DNA of 64,000 bases from Chryseobacterium sp. G0201 (GTDB lineage: Bacteria; Bacteroidota; Bacteroidia; Flavobacteriales; Weeksellaceae): the NCBI RefSeq assembly GCF_003815655.1, contig NZ_CP033917.1, forward strand, positions 3,348,001 to 3,412,000, given 5' to 3'. The notes below the pieces were generated by a model that was not told where the DNA came from, made no database searches, and saw only the letters and a program-made list of their open reading frames with translations. Both the position numbers and the translations under genes were made by a program. Positions within the stretch are counted from its first letter, which is position 1; the number at the start of each line of letters is the position of its first letter. Of this stretch, positions 43,529-52,723 are shown piece by piece.

Positions 43529-44380
43529 ATGGAAAAAGTAGCCTTTATCATCAACCCTTTTTCGGCCAAAAAAAATTACCAGCCATTTCTTAATGAACTG
43601 ATAAAAAAGGTTGGAAATCCGCTGTATTATGTTTCGGAATCTATTCAGGGAACAGATGATTTTATTCATGACAACTTTAATACAATTGATATTTTTGTAG
43701 CGATAGGAGGTGATGGAACGATTTCTACGGTAGCAAAAAACCTTATCAGTACAGAAAAAATTCTGGCTATTTTTCCTGCCGGTTCAGGAAATGGTTTTTC
43801 CAATGAAACAAAGTTCAGTAAAAATTTGGATGAACTTTTAGGGAAAATTAAAGAAAAAAAATCAAGAAAAATAGATACATTTACTGTGAATGACAGGCTT
43901 TCGATCAACGTTTCAGGAACAGGATTTGATGGAAAAGTAGTCAAAGAATTTGAAAAAACCGACCGCGGATTCAAAAACTATATCAAAGTTTCACTTAAAA
44001 CTTTCTTCAATTACAAACCGATTAAGGTTAAATTTTCAGATGAAAAATATCAGCAATATAACGGTAAATATTTAATGCTGAATATCGCCAACACACGCCA
44101 GTTCGGTAACAACGCATATATTGCCCCAAACGCAAGTAAAAGTGACGGCTTGGTAGATATGGTTTTGGTTAAGAAATTTCCCCTGACTTATTCTGCACTC
44201 TTCGCCTACAGAATGTTTACAAAGAAACTGAAAGATGATGATTACGTCACTTATCTCCCTGTTTCTGAAATTGAATTTAAAGTAAACACCAAAAACTGGC
44301 ATTTAGATGGAGAATTCAACAAAATAAAATCTCCAATCCATGTAAAAGTTCAGCCCTCAAGCTTGAATATTTTGATTTAG
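43529..44380 (+). CDS. Diacylglycerol kinase-family lipid kinase
   Basis: The product has 283 residues and belongs to the DagK/YegS/BmrU family. Motifs are FIINPFSAKKNYQPF at residue 6, the nucleotide-binding DIFVAIGGDGTISTVAKNL near 52-70, FPAGSGNGFSNE near 83, and SINVSGTGFDGKVVKEF. The C-terminal WHLDGEF matches the family's metal/Asp region. It phosphorylates diacylglycerol or a related lipid at the inner membrane; the precise lipid cannot be told. It is single and followed by a repeat-rich gap. Confidence 0.85.
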   Translation: MEKVAFIINPFSAKKNYQPFLNELIKKVGNPLYYVSESIQGTDDFIHDNFNTIDIFVAIGGDGTISTVAKNLISTEKILAIFPAGSGNGFSNETKFSKNLDELLGKIKEKKSRKIDTFTVNDRLSINVSGTGFDGKVVKEFEKTDRGFKNYIKVSLKTFFNYKPIKVKFSDEKYQQYNGKYLMLNIANTRQFGNNAYIAPNASKSDGLVDMVLVKKFPLTYSALFAYRMFTKKLKDDDYVTYLPVSEIEFKVNTKNWHLDGEFNKIKSPIHVKVQPSSLNILI

Positions 44381-44415
44381 GTCATTGCGAGGAGCGAAGC
44401 GACGAAGCAATCTCA
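44381..44415. repeat. Dispersed GTCATTGCGAGGAGCGAAGCG-type repeat
   Basis: The sequence GTCATTGCGAGGAGCGAAGC followed by GACGAAGCAATCTC belongs to a short GC-richer repeat found in intergenic regions of many bacteria. It lies directly after the lipid kinase stop. Confidence 0.65.
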
Positions 44416-44437
44416 ATAATAAATTTTTACCATAATG

Positions 44438-44519
44438 TTTGTCATTCCGGAGGAATCTAGACGTGAATCTTTCCATATTATCTTCTAATACTATGGTTAG
44501 ATACTTTCAGGATGACAAA
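44438..44519. repeat. Dispersed element with inverted TTTGTCAT ends
   Basis: TTTGTCATTCCGG at 44438-44450 faces TTCAGGATGACAAA at 44506-44519 as an imperfect inverted repeat. The interior AGGAATCTAGACGTGAATC resembles 13181-13256. The words CATAATGTTTGTCATTC are shared exactly by both elements. Confidence 0.65.
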
Positions 44520-44565
44520 GTATGTGTTAAGTTTTTATGACGATAATTTAAATTCCGACCAATAT

Positions 44566-44660
44566 CTAGCCCCGATTGGAACGATATCCTTTTTCTGAAA
44601 TGGTTTTGAAAAAAAAGCGTTGGCGAAAAAAATATAGTGGAAAGCGGGATTAAGCTCCTT
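44566..44660. repeat. Dispersed CTAGCCCCGATTGGAACG-type repeat
   Basis: CTAGCCCCGATTGGAACG, ATATCCTTTTT, a spacer with a run of A residues, then ATAGTGGAAAGCGGGATTAAG. It is related to 17747-17815. I recall such sequences as frequent intergenic repeats of Flavobacteriaceae. Together with the two preceding repeats it fills the 285-base gap. Confidence 0.65.
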
Positions 44661-44665
44661 AAAAA

Positions 44666-45946
44666 TCAAACTTCCAATTTCTTCTCAATCTCATTTGGAT
44701 GATCCAGACAATATTGTAACTGATCTTTATCCAATTGCTTTTCCCAATTGGCAACAACTACAGTTGCTACAGAATTTCCGATCACGTTCGTCAAAGCACG
44801 ACATTCACTCATAAATTTATCAATTCCAAGAATCAGAGTCATTCCTGCAATCGGAATTTCAGGAACAACAGCCAATGTAGCGGCTAAAGTAACAAATCCA
44901 GCTCCTGTAACTCCTGCGGCACCTTTTGAACTTAGCATAGCAACCAAAAGTAAAATTAATTGTTTCTCAATTGAGAGATCAATATTTAAAGCCTGTGCAA
45001 TGAATAATGATGCCAATGTCATGTAAATATTGGTTCCATCAAGATTAAAAGAGTAACCGGTCGGAACTACCAAACCTACAATTGCTCTTGAACAGCCTGC
45101 TTTTTCAAGCTTTTCCATAATTCCTGGAAGAGCAGATTCTGAAGAACTTGTTCCTAAAACCAAAAGCAGTTCTTCTTTCAGATAATACATTAATTTGAAA
45201 ATACTGAAACCATTGTACCACGCTACGGCTCCCAAAACTAAAACCACAAAAAGGGAAGAAGTAATATAAAAGGTTCCGACTAAAAATATTAGATTCAAAA
45301 CAGAATGAAGTCCATATTTTCCGATGGTAAAAGCCATTGCTCCAAAAGCTCCGATTGGCGCTAGTTTCATCAACATATGAACGATTTTAAAGATCGGAGT
45401 AGAAAGATCCTGTAAAAAATCTGTTATTTTTTGGCTTTTTTCTTTCGTTAAAACTAAGGCAGTTCCCATTAAAATGGCCACAAGAAGAACCTGCAAAATA
45501 TTTTCTCCAACCAACGGACTGAACAACGTTTCAGGGATGATATTCATGATAAAGCCTGTTAAGGTCGTTTCATGAGCTTTCTGCTGATATTGTGAAACAT
45601 CGCCTGAAAGAGTAGCAGGATCAATATTTAAACCATGTCCCGGCTGCAAAATATTCCCAACAATTAAACCAATAATTAAAGCCAAAGTGGAAAAAGTAAA
45701 GAAATAAATCATTGCTTTTATGGCAATCCTTCCCACTTTTTTGAGATCGGTCATATGAGCGATTCCTAAAGTAAGTGTAATGAAAATTACGGGAGCAATG
45801 ATCATTTTTACCAATTTGATAAATCCGTCGCCTAGTGGTTTCATTTTTTCACCCAGTTCAGGATAGAATCTGCCTAAAAGAATACCTGCAATGATTGCTA
45901 TAATAACCTGAAAATAAAGCTGCTGATAGATTTTTTTTGCTTTCAA
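44666..45946 (-). CDS. Dicarboxylate/amino acid:cation symporter (DAACS family)
   Basis: A 426-residue transporter of the GltP/DctA fold. Segments include [28 protein letters not shown], the hairpin [24 protein letters not shown] (Ser-rich motif, near residue 255), [25 protein letters not shown], and the substrate/Na region [24 protein letters not shown] near 385. It imports glutamate, aspartate or C4-dicarboxylates with Na+ or H+. Gamma-glutamyltransferase, which releases glutamate outside, is encoded just upstream on the same strand. Confidence 0.88.
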   Translation of the reverse strand: MKAKKIYQQLYFQVIIAIIAGILLGRFYPELGEKMKPLGDGFIKLVKMIIAPVIFITLTLGIAHMTDLKKVGRIAIKAMIYFFTFSTLALIIGLIVGNILQPGHGLNIDPATLSGDVSQYQQKAHETTLTGFIMNIIPETLFSPLVGENILQVLLVAILMGTALVLTKEKSQKITDFLQDLSTPIFKIVHMLMKLAPIGAFGAMAFTIGKYGLHSVLNLIFLVGTFYITSSLFVVLVLGAVAWYNGFSIFKLMYYLKEELLLVLGTSSSESALPGIMEKLEKAGCSRAIVGLVVPTGYSFNLDGTNIYMTLASLFIAQALNIDLSIEKQLILLLVAMLSSKGAAGVTGAGFVTLAATLAVVPEIPIAGMTLILGIDKFMSECRALTNVIGNSVATVVVANWEKQLDKDQLQYCLDHPNEIEKKLEV

Positions 45947-46019
45947 AACGAAAAATTTATGATTTTAAAGGCGGAAAATTAAGCAAATTTATCTTTACAG
46001 ATGATAAAAGTCATGAAAA

Positions 46020-46050
46020 GTTTCGGCGGGGCTGAAAGCCCCGCCGAAAC
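46020..46050 (-). terminator. Strong GC-rich hairpin after ggt
   Basis: GTTTCGGCGGGGC and GCCCCGCCGAAAC pair perfectly over 13 bp with the loop TGAAA. On the minus strand it lies 24 bases after the ggt stop and is followed by TTTTC, so it probably terminates ggt. Its GC content is unusual for the window. Confidence 0.7.
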
Positions 46051-46074
46051 AGATATATAATATGGTATCGTAAA

Positions 46075-47760
46075 TTATTCAATCGCTACAGAATCATCGC
46101 CACGGCCATCTGCAACAGCATGAATCGTTCCATTGTCATCAATGACGATCATTTCTGTCTTTCCTATATATTTTACTTTTTCAATAACATAATTTTTAGC
46201 TTTTAACTCTGAAATGGTAGCTTCCGGGAAATTATTTTCGACAGAAACCGTTTCAGGAAGCCATTGGTGATGAAATTTCGGAGCATTCACGGAGATATTG
46301 GCATTTAATTTAAAATCAACAACATCTACGATAGATTGATATACAGAAGTTGGAATTGTAGTTCCTCCAGGAGTTCCAACCACCATATAAGGCTTTCCAT
46401 TTTTTAGGATAATAGTTGGTGTCATGGAAGAAAGCATTCTTTTATTAGGCTGGATAGAATTAGCTTCACCACCTACAGCTCCAAACATATTGGGAACACC
46501 CGGTTTTACGGAGAAATCATCCATTTCATTATTTAAAAAGAATCCGGCACCTGTTACTAATACTTTGCTGCCATAATATCCATTAAGAGTTGTTGTTACT
46601 GCTGCTGCATTTCCATCTTTATCAATAACTGAAATGTGCGTTGTTTCGGTTGATTCTTTCGGTTGTTTAATGATTTTTCCAACCTCTGAACTTGGAGTTG
46701 CTTTATTAAAACTGAAACTTTTCCATCTGTTTTTTAAATAATCATTAGAAATCAAATAAGAAGTTTTATCCTCAATAAAGTCAGGATCGCCCATATATTC
46801 GGCTCTGTCGGCATAGGCTCTTCTTTCAGCTTCTACCATGATCTGTACGGCAGGAGTGGAGTTTTGCTGATATTTTTCTAAGTTTTCAAAAGCAGCCATT
46901 CTCAACATTTGAGCTAAAAGAACTCCTCCGCTTGAAGGTAAAGGCATGGTAACGACATTGCTTCCTTTATAATCAAATTCCAGAGCTTTTCTTTCGGCAA
47001 CTTTATAGTTTTTTAAGTCTTCTAAGGTGATAATTCCGTTTCCTCTTTTCATTTCGGCAACCAAAAGATCGGCTGTTTTTCCTTCATAAAAACCTTTAGC
47101 ACCTAATTTCTGAATTAATTTTAAGGTTTCTGCCAATTCTTTCTGAACCAAAAGATCTCCGGCTTTCCACGGGGTATCTTTTACAAAAAGGATTGAAGAT
47201 TTATTATGTTTTTGAAAATGTTCTTTTTGGGAATTCAGCATATCTGCTTCATGATCTGTGATCGCAAATCCTTTTTCAGCCAAATCAATTGCAGGCTGAA
47301 TGATTTGACTCATAGGAAGTTTACAGTATTTTAAGGTCGCGAAAAATCCGGCAATACTTCCGGGGATTCCAACTGCCAGTCTGCCGTTTTGGGATAAATC
47401 GGTGTTTGCTTTACCGTTTTTGTCAAGATACATATCTCTTGAGGCTTTTTTGGGAGCTGTTTCACGATAATCGAGAGTAAATTTTTCTCCATTATTTTTA
47501 ACTCCGACTAAAAATCCGCCGCCACCGATATTTCCGGCTTGTGGATAAACAACAGCTAGAGCGTATTGCGTGGCAGTAATTGCATCGTAGGCATTTCCAC
47601 CCATTTTAAGGATTTTTGCACCAGCTTCACTCGCCAATGGATGTGCGGAAACAACGACGCCTTTATTTTTTACTTTAACTTCTTTTACAATGTTGATATC
47701 GATGTATTGTGCTGAAACCGAATGAGAAAACAGGATAAGCGAAATAATTAACTTTTTCAT
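46075..47760 (-). CDS. ggt: Gamma-glutamyltransferase
   Basis: A 561-residue Ntn hydrolase with a signal peptide (...SHSVSAQ). VVSAHPLASEAGAKILKMGGNAYDAI opens the domain. Self-cleavage occurs before the Thr of TTHISVIDKDGNAAAVTT (near residue 373), giving large and small subunits. NNEMDDFSVKPG and a late GTPGGTTIPTSVYQ form the substrate pocket. It breaks down glutathione and other gamma-glutamyl compounds in the periplasm. The symporter gene downstream could take up the released glutamate. Confidence 0.92.
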   Translation of the reverse strand: MKKLIISLILFSHSVSAQYIDINIVKEVKVKNKGVVVSAHPLASEAGAKILKMGGNAYDAITATQYALAVVYPQAGNIGGGGFLVGVKNNGEKFTLDYRETAPKKASRDMYLDKNGKANTDLSQNGRLAVGIPGSIAGFFATLKYCKLPMSQIIQPAIDLAEKGFAITDHEADMLNSQKEHFQKHNKSSILFVKDTPWKAGDLLVQKELAETLKLIQKLGAKGFYEGKTADLLVAEMKRGNGIITLEDLKNYKVAERKALEFDYKGSNVVTMPLPSSGGVLLAQMLRMAAFENLEKYQQNSTPAVQIMVEAERRAYADRAEYMGDPDFIEDKTSYLISNDYLKNRWKSFSFNKATPSSEVGKIIKQPKESTETTHISVIDKDGNAAAVTTTLNGYYGSKVLVTGAGFFLNNEMDDFSVKPGVPNMFGAVGGEANSIQPNKRMLSSMTPTIILKNGKPYMVVGTPGGTTIPTSVYQSIVDVVDFKLNANISVNAPKFHHQWLPETVSVENNFPEATISELKAKNYVIEKVKYIGKTEMIVIDDNGTIHAVADGRGDDSVAIE

Positions 47761-47816
47761 TTTTAAAAATTATAATCGAATTTACAATTTTGTTTTAGAA
47801 TAGGGTCTAAAATTTC

Positions 47817-47824
47817 TATTTTTG
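47817..47824 (+). promoter_or_regulatory. Promoter -7 box of the threonine dehydrogenase gene
   Basis: TATTTTTG is a perfect TAnnTTTG box, 26 bases before the ATG at 47851, in the gap divergent from ggt. Confidence 0.65.
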
Positions 47825-47850
47825 CTTTTGATCATAATAAAAAAGTAAAA

Positions 47851-48816
47851 ATGGAATCCTATACGGAAAGAATACTAATTACGGGTGCTCTGGGACAGAT
47901 CGGCACCGAGCTTACGAATAGACTTGTAGAGATCCACGGAGCGGAAAATGTAGTTGCTTCTGGATTAGACAGATGGCAAAAAGGCATTACTGCTGCAGGC
48001 CATTACGAAAGAATGGACGTTACGAATACTCAGTTGGTAAAACAGGTCATCAAAGATTACGACATCACAACTGTTTATCATTTGGCTTCATTATTGTCGG
48101 GAACTTCTGAAAAGCAGCCAATTTTTGCATGGAAATTAAACCTTGAACCTCTTCTTCAGTTTTGTGAAATGGCAAAAGAAGGTCTTCTTAAAAAGATATT
48201 CTGGCCAAGTTCTATCGCTGTTTTCGGGAAAGGAATTCCTAAAGAAAATGTTGCGCAGGATGTTGTTTTGAATCCTACAACGGTGTATGGAATTTCTAAA
48301 ATGGCAGGTGAAAAATGGTGCGAATATTATTTCGACAAGTATGGAGTAGATGTAAGAAGTATCAGATATCCGGGATTGATTTCATGGAAAACTCCGGCAG
48401 GTGGAGGTACTACAGATTACGCTGTTGAGATTTTTTATGAAGCAATTGAAGAAGGAAAATACACAAGTTTCATTTCTGAAAATACAGGAATGCCGATGTT
48501 GTATATGGACGATGCGATTAACGCAACATTGAAATTAATGGAAGCTCCAAAAGAAAGTTTAACGGTTCGTTCTTCTTATAATTTGGGTGGAATGTCTTTC
48601 ACTCCAAAAGAATTGGCAGAAGAAATTAAGAAAGAAATTCCAGAATTTGAGATCGATTACAAACCGGATTTCAGACAGGCAATTGCAGATTCTTGGCCGG
48701 CATCGATTGATGATTCTGTAGCGAAAAAAGATTGGGGATTAACCTATGATTTCGGAATTTCTGAAATGTCTAAAGACATGATCAAGAACCTTAAAGTGAA
48801 ATTGAGTAAAGATTAA
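47851..48816 (+). CDS. Short-chain (epimerase-type) L-threonine 3-dehydrogenase
   Basis: A 321-residue extended SDR. The NAD-binding GALGQIGTELTNRL lies at residue 12 onward, the catalytic YGISK with Lys near 150, and YPGLISWKTPAGGGTTDYAVEIFYEA near 180-205. That last segment is specific for the UDP-glucose-4-epimerase-like threonine dehydrogenases described from Flavobacterium and Cytophaga. It oxidises L-threonine to 2-amino-3-oxobutyrate in the cytoplasm. The partner ligase (kbl) is not in the window. Confidence 0.85.
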   Translation: MESYTERILITGALGQIGTELTNRLVEIHGAENVVASGLDRWQKGITAAGHYERMDVTNTQLVKQVIKDYDITTVYHLASLLSGTSEKQPIFAWKLNLEPLLQFCEMAKEGLLKKIFWPSSIAVFGKGIPKENVAQDVVLNPTTVYGISKMAGEKWCEYYFDKYGVDVRSIRYPGLISWKTPAGGGTTDYAVEIFYEAIEEGKYTSFISENTGMPMLYMDDAINATLKLMEAPKESLTVRSSYNLGGMSFTPKELAEEIKKEIPEFEIDYKPDFRQAIADSWPASIDDSVAKKDWGLTYDFGISEMSKDMIKNLKVKLSKD

Positions 48817-48901
48817 TTTACCTAAAGTTAAACTTTAATTAAAATACATTTTAACATCTGATTATTAATTAAATAGAATTGTTATCTAAAACTTAGTTTA
48901 A

Positions 48902-49654
48902 ATGATATTATTCACTTTTAACATTATAAATATTGAAGCAGGAGTGAAAAACGACCTTCAAATCACTGATGAAGAAAGACTGAAAATTACAGAAGATAAT
49001 ACAAAAGCTATTCTTAGAATTTTAGATATTCATGATGTGAAAGCAAGTTTTTTTGTTGAGATTTCCATTACTGAAAAACTTAAAAATCTGATAAAAGCAA
49101 TTTCATCCCAAGGGCATGAAATTGCTTTTTATAATAAAAATTCCAGTCTTCCGGAAATTGAGGAAGCAAAAAAAAATACACAGGATCTTCTCGAAAAACA
49201 AATCCGCGGAATACGCCAAAAAGATTTTAAGCAACCTCAGGAAAGTTTAAAATTGTCGGAATTTAATTATGTTTCCAATATCGATAATGCAAATATTCTT
49301 TTCCCGTTTAAACGTCTAAAAAGAAATACAGAAATCACAGAAGAGGACGGATTGAGTATTATTCCTGAAAGTATTTCTCCTTACTTTCAATTGCCGTATA
49401 ATGATTTTATGTTTCAGATCTTACCGATGAAATATTATAGAAATATGGTTTTTGAAACATTGAAGAATGATGACTTTGTTTTGATCTATCTTAATTCCTG
49501 GCAGTTCACCGATTTCAAGAAATATCAGTTTGATATTCCGTATTACAGAAGCTTATTTTCGGGCAGAAAAATGGAGGACAAATTAGATGCCCTCCTTACC
49601 TGGATCAACGAGAATGACATGGCCACTTCTCGTATGAAAGATTATATATTTTAA
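48902..49654 (+). CDS. Polysaccharide deacetylase-like protein with degenerate catalytic motifs
   Basis: A 250-residue protein with the plan of the NodB/DUF3473 group: a first strand ILFTFNIINIEAG, ILDIHDVKASFFVEISITEKLKNLIKAISSQGHEIAF near residue 47-85, IRGIRQKDFKQP, and a late DFVLIYLNSWQF. The catalytic Asp of the TFDxE motif is Asn here (TFNII), and the metal-binding H-x3-H after GHEIA is replaced by FYNKNS. The Arg of IRGIRQ is kept. It therefore looks enzymatically dead or changed in chemistry. No signal peptide is seen, so it is cytoplasmic. Confidence 0.72.
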   Translation: MILFTFNIINIEAGVKNDLQITDEERLKITEDNTKAILRILDIHDVKASFFVEISITEKLKNLIKAISSQGHEIAFYNKNSSLPEIEEAKKNTQDLLEKQIRGIRQKDFKQPQESLKLSEFNYVSNIDNANILFPFKRLKRNTEITEEDGLSIIPESISPYFQLPYNDFMFQILPMKYYRNMVFETLKNDDFVLIYLNSWQFTDFKKYQFDIPYYRSLFSGRKMEDKLDALLTWINENDMATSRMKDYIF

Positions 49655-49710
49655 TAGGTTGCAGGAATTAGGTTTTAGGGCTTAGGTAAAAACTCTGGAC
49701 TTTAAATATT

Positions 49711-50916
49711 TTAAGCCAATTCAAAAAGCGTAATTTCCGGCAAAACTCCAACTCTTCCGGGATAACCTAAAACGCCGAATCCTCTGTTTACATAAAGCAT
49801 TTTTCCTTCGCTTTCATACAAATCAGCCCATTTTGGGTAACGATATTGTACAGGTGACCATTTTATGTTTTTTAGATCCAATCCAAACTGCATTCCGTGT
49901 GTGTGACCAGAAAGTGTCAAATGAACGTCTATCGGGTGTTTTTTAACCACGTAATCGAAATGAGTAGGGTCATGGCTCATTAATATTTTTGTTGCTGATT
50001 CCGGAACTCCTTTTAAGGCGTCATCAAGCTTTCCAAATTGAGGGAAAGGTTTTAATCCCCAGTTTTCAACTCCCAGAATGTAGATTTTTTCGCCGTTTTT
50101 CTCGATTATCCTATGCTCGTTGCGAAGCATATCAAAACCGGCTTGTTTTTCGTAATCGATTAGTGTATCAAGATTTTTCTTTTTGGCATCTAATGAAGTC
50201 CACGTTACATAATCTGCATAATCGTGATTTCCGAGTACGGCAAACTTACCATCCTTCGCTTTAATTTTTGAAAATAAATGAATAAACGGTTTGAATTCAT
50301 CTGCAACATTATTTACCATATCTCCTGTAAATAAAACTAGATCAGGATTTTGCTCATTAATTAAATCAATCGCATGTTGCAATTTACTTGGATCAGAGAA
50401 ACTTCCGCTATGAACGTCTGAGATTTGTATGATTTTATATCCTTTAAAGCTTTTCGGAAGATTAGTGAAATTTATTCTCACTCTTCTTACTTTATGGCGG
50501 TATTTTCCGAATGTAATTCCATCAATAAACAAAGCTGAAAGTACACCTCCAAGACCAAGTCCCATAATGCTTAGAAATTTTCTTCTTTCCGGGAAAAAGT
50601 TCTCAGTTGGTCTCGTTAGTCCAATTAAATAACCTCCTGTTCTGAAAATATCATCAATCAATAAAAACAGAACGATGAAAATTTTAGGCAAAATAAAGAT
50701 TAAAAATAGCGAGATCATGATTTGTGCTCTCATCGTACTTCTGTCTGATCTTTGGAAGTGGGAAACTTCATAAGCGAAGAATCCGTATATCGCTAAAGAT
50801 ATTACCCAATACCCAATTCTTATCCAGAGATTATCTGTTAACGTTCTTATTGCCTGATAGATATAAACTTCTAAAAATAAGAAGATCGCGGCAATAAATA
50901 AAAAATTTCTTTGCAT
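49711..50916 (-). CDS. Membrane-bound metallophosphoesterase
   Basis: The Met at 50916 gives 401 residues. Four or so N-terminal helices precede a calcineurin-like domain: ISDVHSGSFSD (metal site 1, near residue 168), DLVLFTGDMVNN, VLGNHDYADYV, LMSHDPTHFD and LTLSGHTHGMQFG. All metal-binding Asp, His and Asn motifs are intact. Relatives (YkuE/YaeI-type) act on lipid-linked or UDP-sugar phosphates at the inner membrane; the substrate is not identifiable. The open frame reaches 50937, but the helix starts at 50916. Confidence 0.85.
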   Translation of the reverse strand: MQRNFLFIAAIFLFLEVYIYQAIRTLTDNLWIRIGYWVISLAIYGFFAYEVSHFQRSDRSTMRAQIMISLFLIFILPKIFIVLFLLIDDIFRTGGYLIGLTRPTENFFPERRKFLSIMGLGLGGVLSALFIDGITFGKYRHKVRRVRINFTNLPKSFKGYKIIQISDVHSGSFSDPSKLQHAIDLINEQNPDLVLFTGDMVNNVADEFKPFIHLFSKIKAKDGKFAVLGNHDYADYVTWTSLDAKKKNLDTLIDYEKQAGFDMLRNEHRIIEKNGEKIYILGVENWGLKPFPQFGKLDDALKGVPESATKILMSHDPTHFDYVVKKHPIDVHLTLSGHTHGMQFGLDLKNIKWSPVQYRYPKWADLYESEGKMLYVNRGFGVLGYPGRVGVLPEITLFELA

Positions 50917-50928
50917 AATAATGTTTAA

Positions 50929-50962
50929 AAAAAGCACAAAGAATAACTTCCCTGTGCTTTTT
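50929..50962 (-). terminator. Terminator of the FabH-like gene
   Basis: AAAAAGCACA/TGTGCTTTTT hairpin with T-run on the minus strand, 22 bases after the stop. Confidence 0.82.
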
Positions 50963-50983
50963 ATATTTTTTAATTAAATATTC

Positions 50984-52051
50984 TTAAGGAAATCTATAAA
51001 CGATAGCATTGATGTTCATTCCGGCACCAACCGAAGCCATAACAATGTTACCTTTATCTTTAAACGAATGACCCTCCATTTTTCCTTTAATTATTAAATC
51101 AAATAATGTAGGAATTGTTGCTACAGAAGAATTTCCAAACTTCTGGATCGTCATAGGAGAGATAGAATGGTCGTAATTTTTTACATTATAAAGCCTGTGA
51201 AGTCTCTCTATCATCGCGTAATCCATTTTAGCATTTGCCTGGTGGATCAATACTTTGTCGATATCTTCAATAGAAAGTCCGGCATCATCAATTGTTTCTT
51301 TGATCGCTACGGGAACATTTTTAAGAGCGTACTCATAAATTTTTCTCCCAAGCATTCTGATATAGAATTTTTCTTGATTCGCTTCTTTGTTAAGAGATCC
51401 TCCGCTTACTAAATAATCGAGTTCAGGACCGTTATCACAAATTGTATTGTGGTTAATGATTCCTACATTTTCTTCTTCAGTAGCTGTTACAACAACTGCT
51501 CCGGCTCCATCTGCAAAAATCATTTTATTTCTGTCGTAAGGATCTGTAACGCGGCTCAAGGTCTCGCTACCAACAACAAGGATCGTCTTGGCAACGTTAG
51601 CTTTAATTAAATTATCAGCCAAAATCATTGCTTCCACCCATCCCGGACATCCGAAAATCATGTCATAAGTAATGCACTTTCTGTTTCTGATGCCTAAGTG
51701 GTTTTTTACTCTCGCTGCCATTGTTGGCATGAAATTCACAAGACCAGCTGTACTCACCTCACCAAAATTACTAGCGTAAATGATGTAATCAATTTCCTCG
51801 GGATTTACTTTTGCATCTTCAATGGCAATTTTGGATGCCTCGTAACCAATCCTTGAGTTAGAATTATCGTCTTCAATATATCTACGTTCTTCAATTTCTG
51901 TAATTTCTACAAATTTTGAGATGATTTCTTCTGCAGGTTTTTCTATTTTTTCACCTTCATCCGTATAGAACTCAGCATCCATGAAATAGTCTCTACCAAT
52001 AATTCTATTAGGAATATAAGATCCGGAACCAATAATGATCGTATTCGGCAT
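50984..52051 (-). CDS. 3-oxoacyl-ACP synthase III family protein (FabH-like)
   Basis: A 355-residue thiolase-fold enzyme. The nucleophile Cys is in MIFGCPGWVEAM (near residue 132), His in VLIHQANAKMDYAM (near 272), and Asn in FGNSSVATIPTLF (near 311), so the FabH C-H-N triad is complete. It is some 30 residues longer than housekeeping FabH, with an N-terminal insert (MDAEFYTDEGEKIEKPAEEI). It may start a specialised fatty acid or aryl polyene product. It stands alone without fab genes, so the general fabH is probably elsewhere. Confidence 0.82.
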   Translation of the reverse strand: MPNTIIIGSGSYIPNRIIGRDYFMDAEFYTDEGEKIEKPAEEIISKFVEITEIEERRYIEDDNSNSRIGYEASKIAIEDAKVNPEEIDYIIYASNFGEVSTAGLVNFMPTMAARVKNHLGIRNRKCITYDMIFGCPGWVEAMILADNLIKANVAKTILVVGSETLSRVTDPYDRNKMIFADGAGAVVVTATEEENVGIINHNTICDNGPELDYLVSGGSLNKEANQEKFYIRMLGRKIYEYALKNVPVAIKETIDDAGLSIEDIDKVLIHQANAKMDYAMIERLHRLYNVKNYDHSISPMTIQKFGNSSVATIPTLFDLIIKGKMEGHSFKDKGNIVMASVGAGMNINAIVYRFP

Positions 52052-52123
52052 TCGTTTAAATGATTTTTTTTAAAGACGCAAAGTTAATAATTAATATTAA
52101 TAAGAAAGAATTAAAAATATTAT

Positions 52124-52131
52124 TAAATTTG
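52124..52131 (+). promoter_or_regulatory. Promoter -7 box of the 52154-54237 operon
   Basis: TAAATTTG is a perfect TAnnTTTG box, 22 bases before the ATG at 52154. Confidence 0.65.
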
Positions 52132-52153
52132 CAAAAATTGTACTTTACAATCT

Positions 52154-52723
52154 ATGAAAAATAATCCATCTTTAAAAGGTTTAGCGATTGCTGTTGTGGT
52201 GTTTATGATGGCCTTTGGGATTTACTTCTTCTTTTTAGCTAAGAAAAATTATTACTTAGTAGATAATCCGACTCCCAATACCTATTATTACAAGATCAAC
52301 AACGGTTCCGAAGGAATTATTTCTGCAGGACAGTTTGTGCATGTAGATCTTAAACAGGGTAAAAATGCTATTAAAGTTTTTGATCAGAATAAGAAATTAC
52401 TCTATGATTCTGCATTTGAAGTGAATAAAATTCGTGGGCTTTTGAATATTGCTCATGAAGATTATTATGTTAATCGTCAATATTATGGATACAATCTTAA
52501 AAAAGATTCATTACTTTTGGCACTGGATAAGACCGTTATAGACGGAAAACAGTATTTTGGAGCGCCAAAACGCTTCAATAAGCTTTATACAGAAGATTTT
52601 TACTACAATGTGGATGAAGATTATGACAAAATGATCAAAAACATCCAACAGGTAGAATCAAGATCAAAGATCTTCAGAAAACAAGATTTCCTTAATTATT
52701 ATAAAGAATATTACAAGTTTTGA
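52154..52723 (+). CDS. Hypothetical membrane-anchored protein
   Basis: A 189-residue protein with one N-terminal helix (LKGLAIAVVVFMMAFGIYFFFLA, residues 8-30) and an extracytoplasmic Tyr/Lys/Asp-rich domain. The beta-like segment NPTPNTYYYKINNGSEGIISAGQFVHVDL may be a small Ig-like fold. I do not recognise the family. Its stop overlaps the ubiE/menG start, and porT follows, so it is co-transcribed with those genes; a link to the envelope or T9SS is possible but not shown. Confidence 0.62.
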   Translation: MKNNPSLKGLAIAVVVFMMAFGIYFFFLAKKNYYLVDNPTPNTYYYKINNGSEGIISAGQFVHVDLKQGKNAIKVFDQNKKLLYDSAFEVNKIRGLLNIAHEDYYVNRQYYGYNLKKDSLLLALDKTVIDGKQYFGAPKRFNKLYTEDFYYNVDEDYDKMIKNIQQVESRSKIFRKQDFLNYYKEYYKF

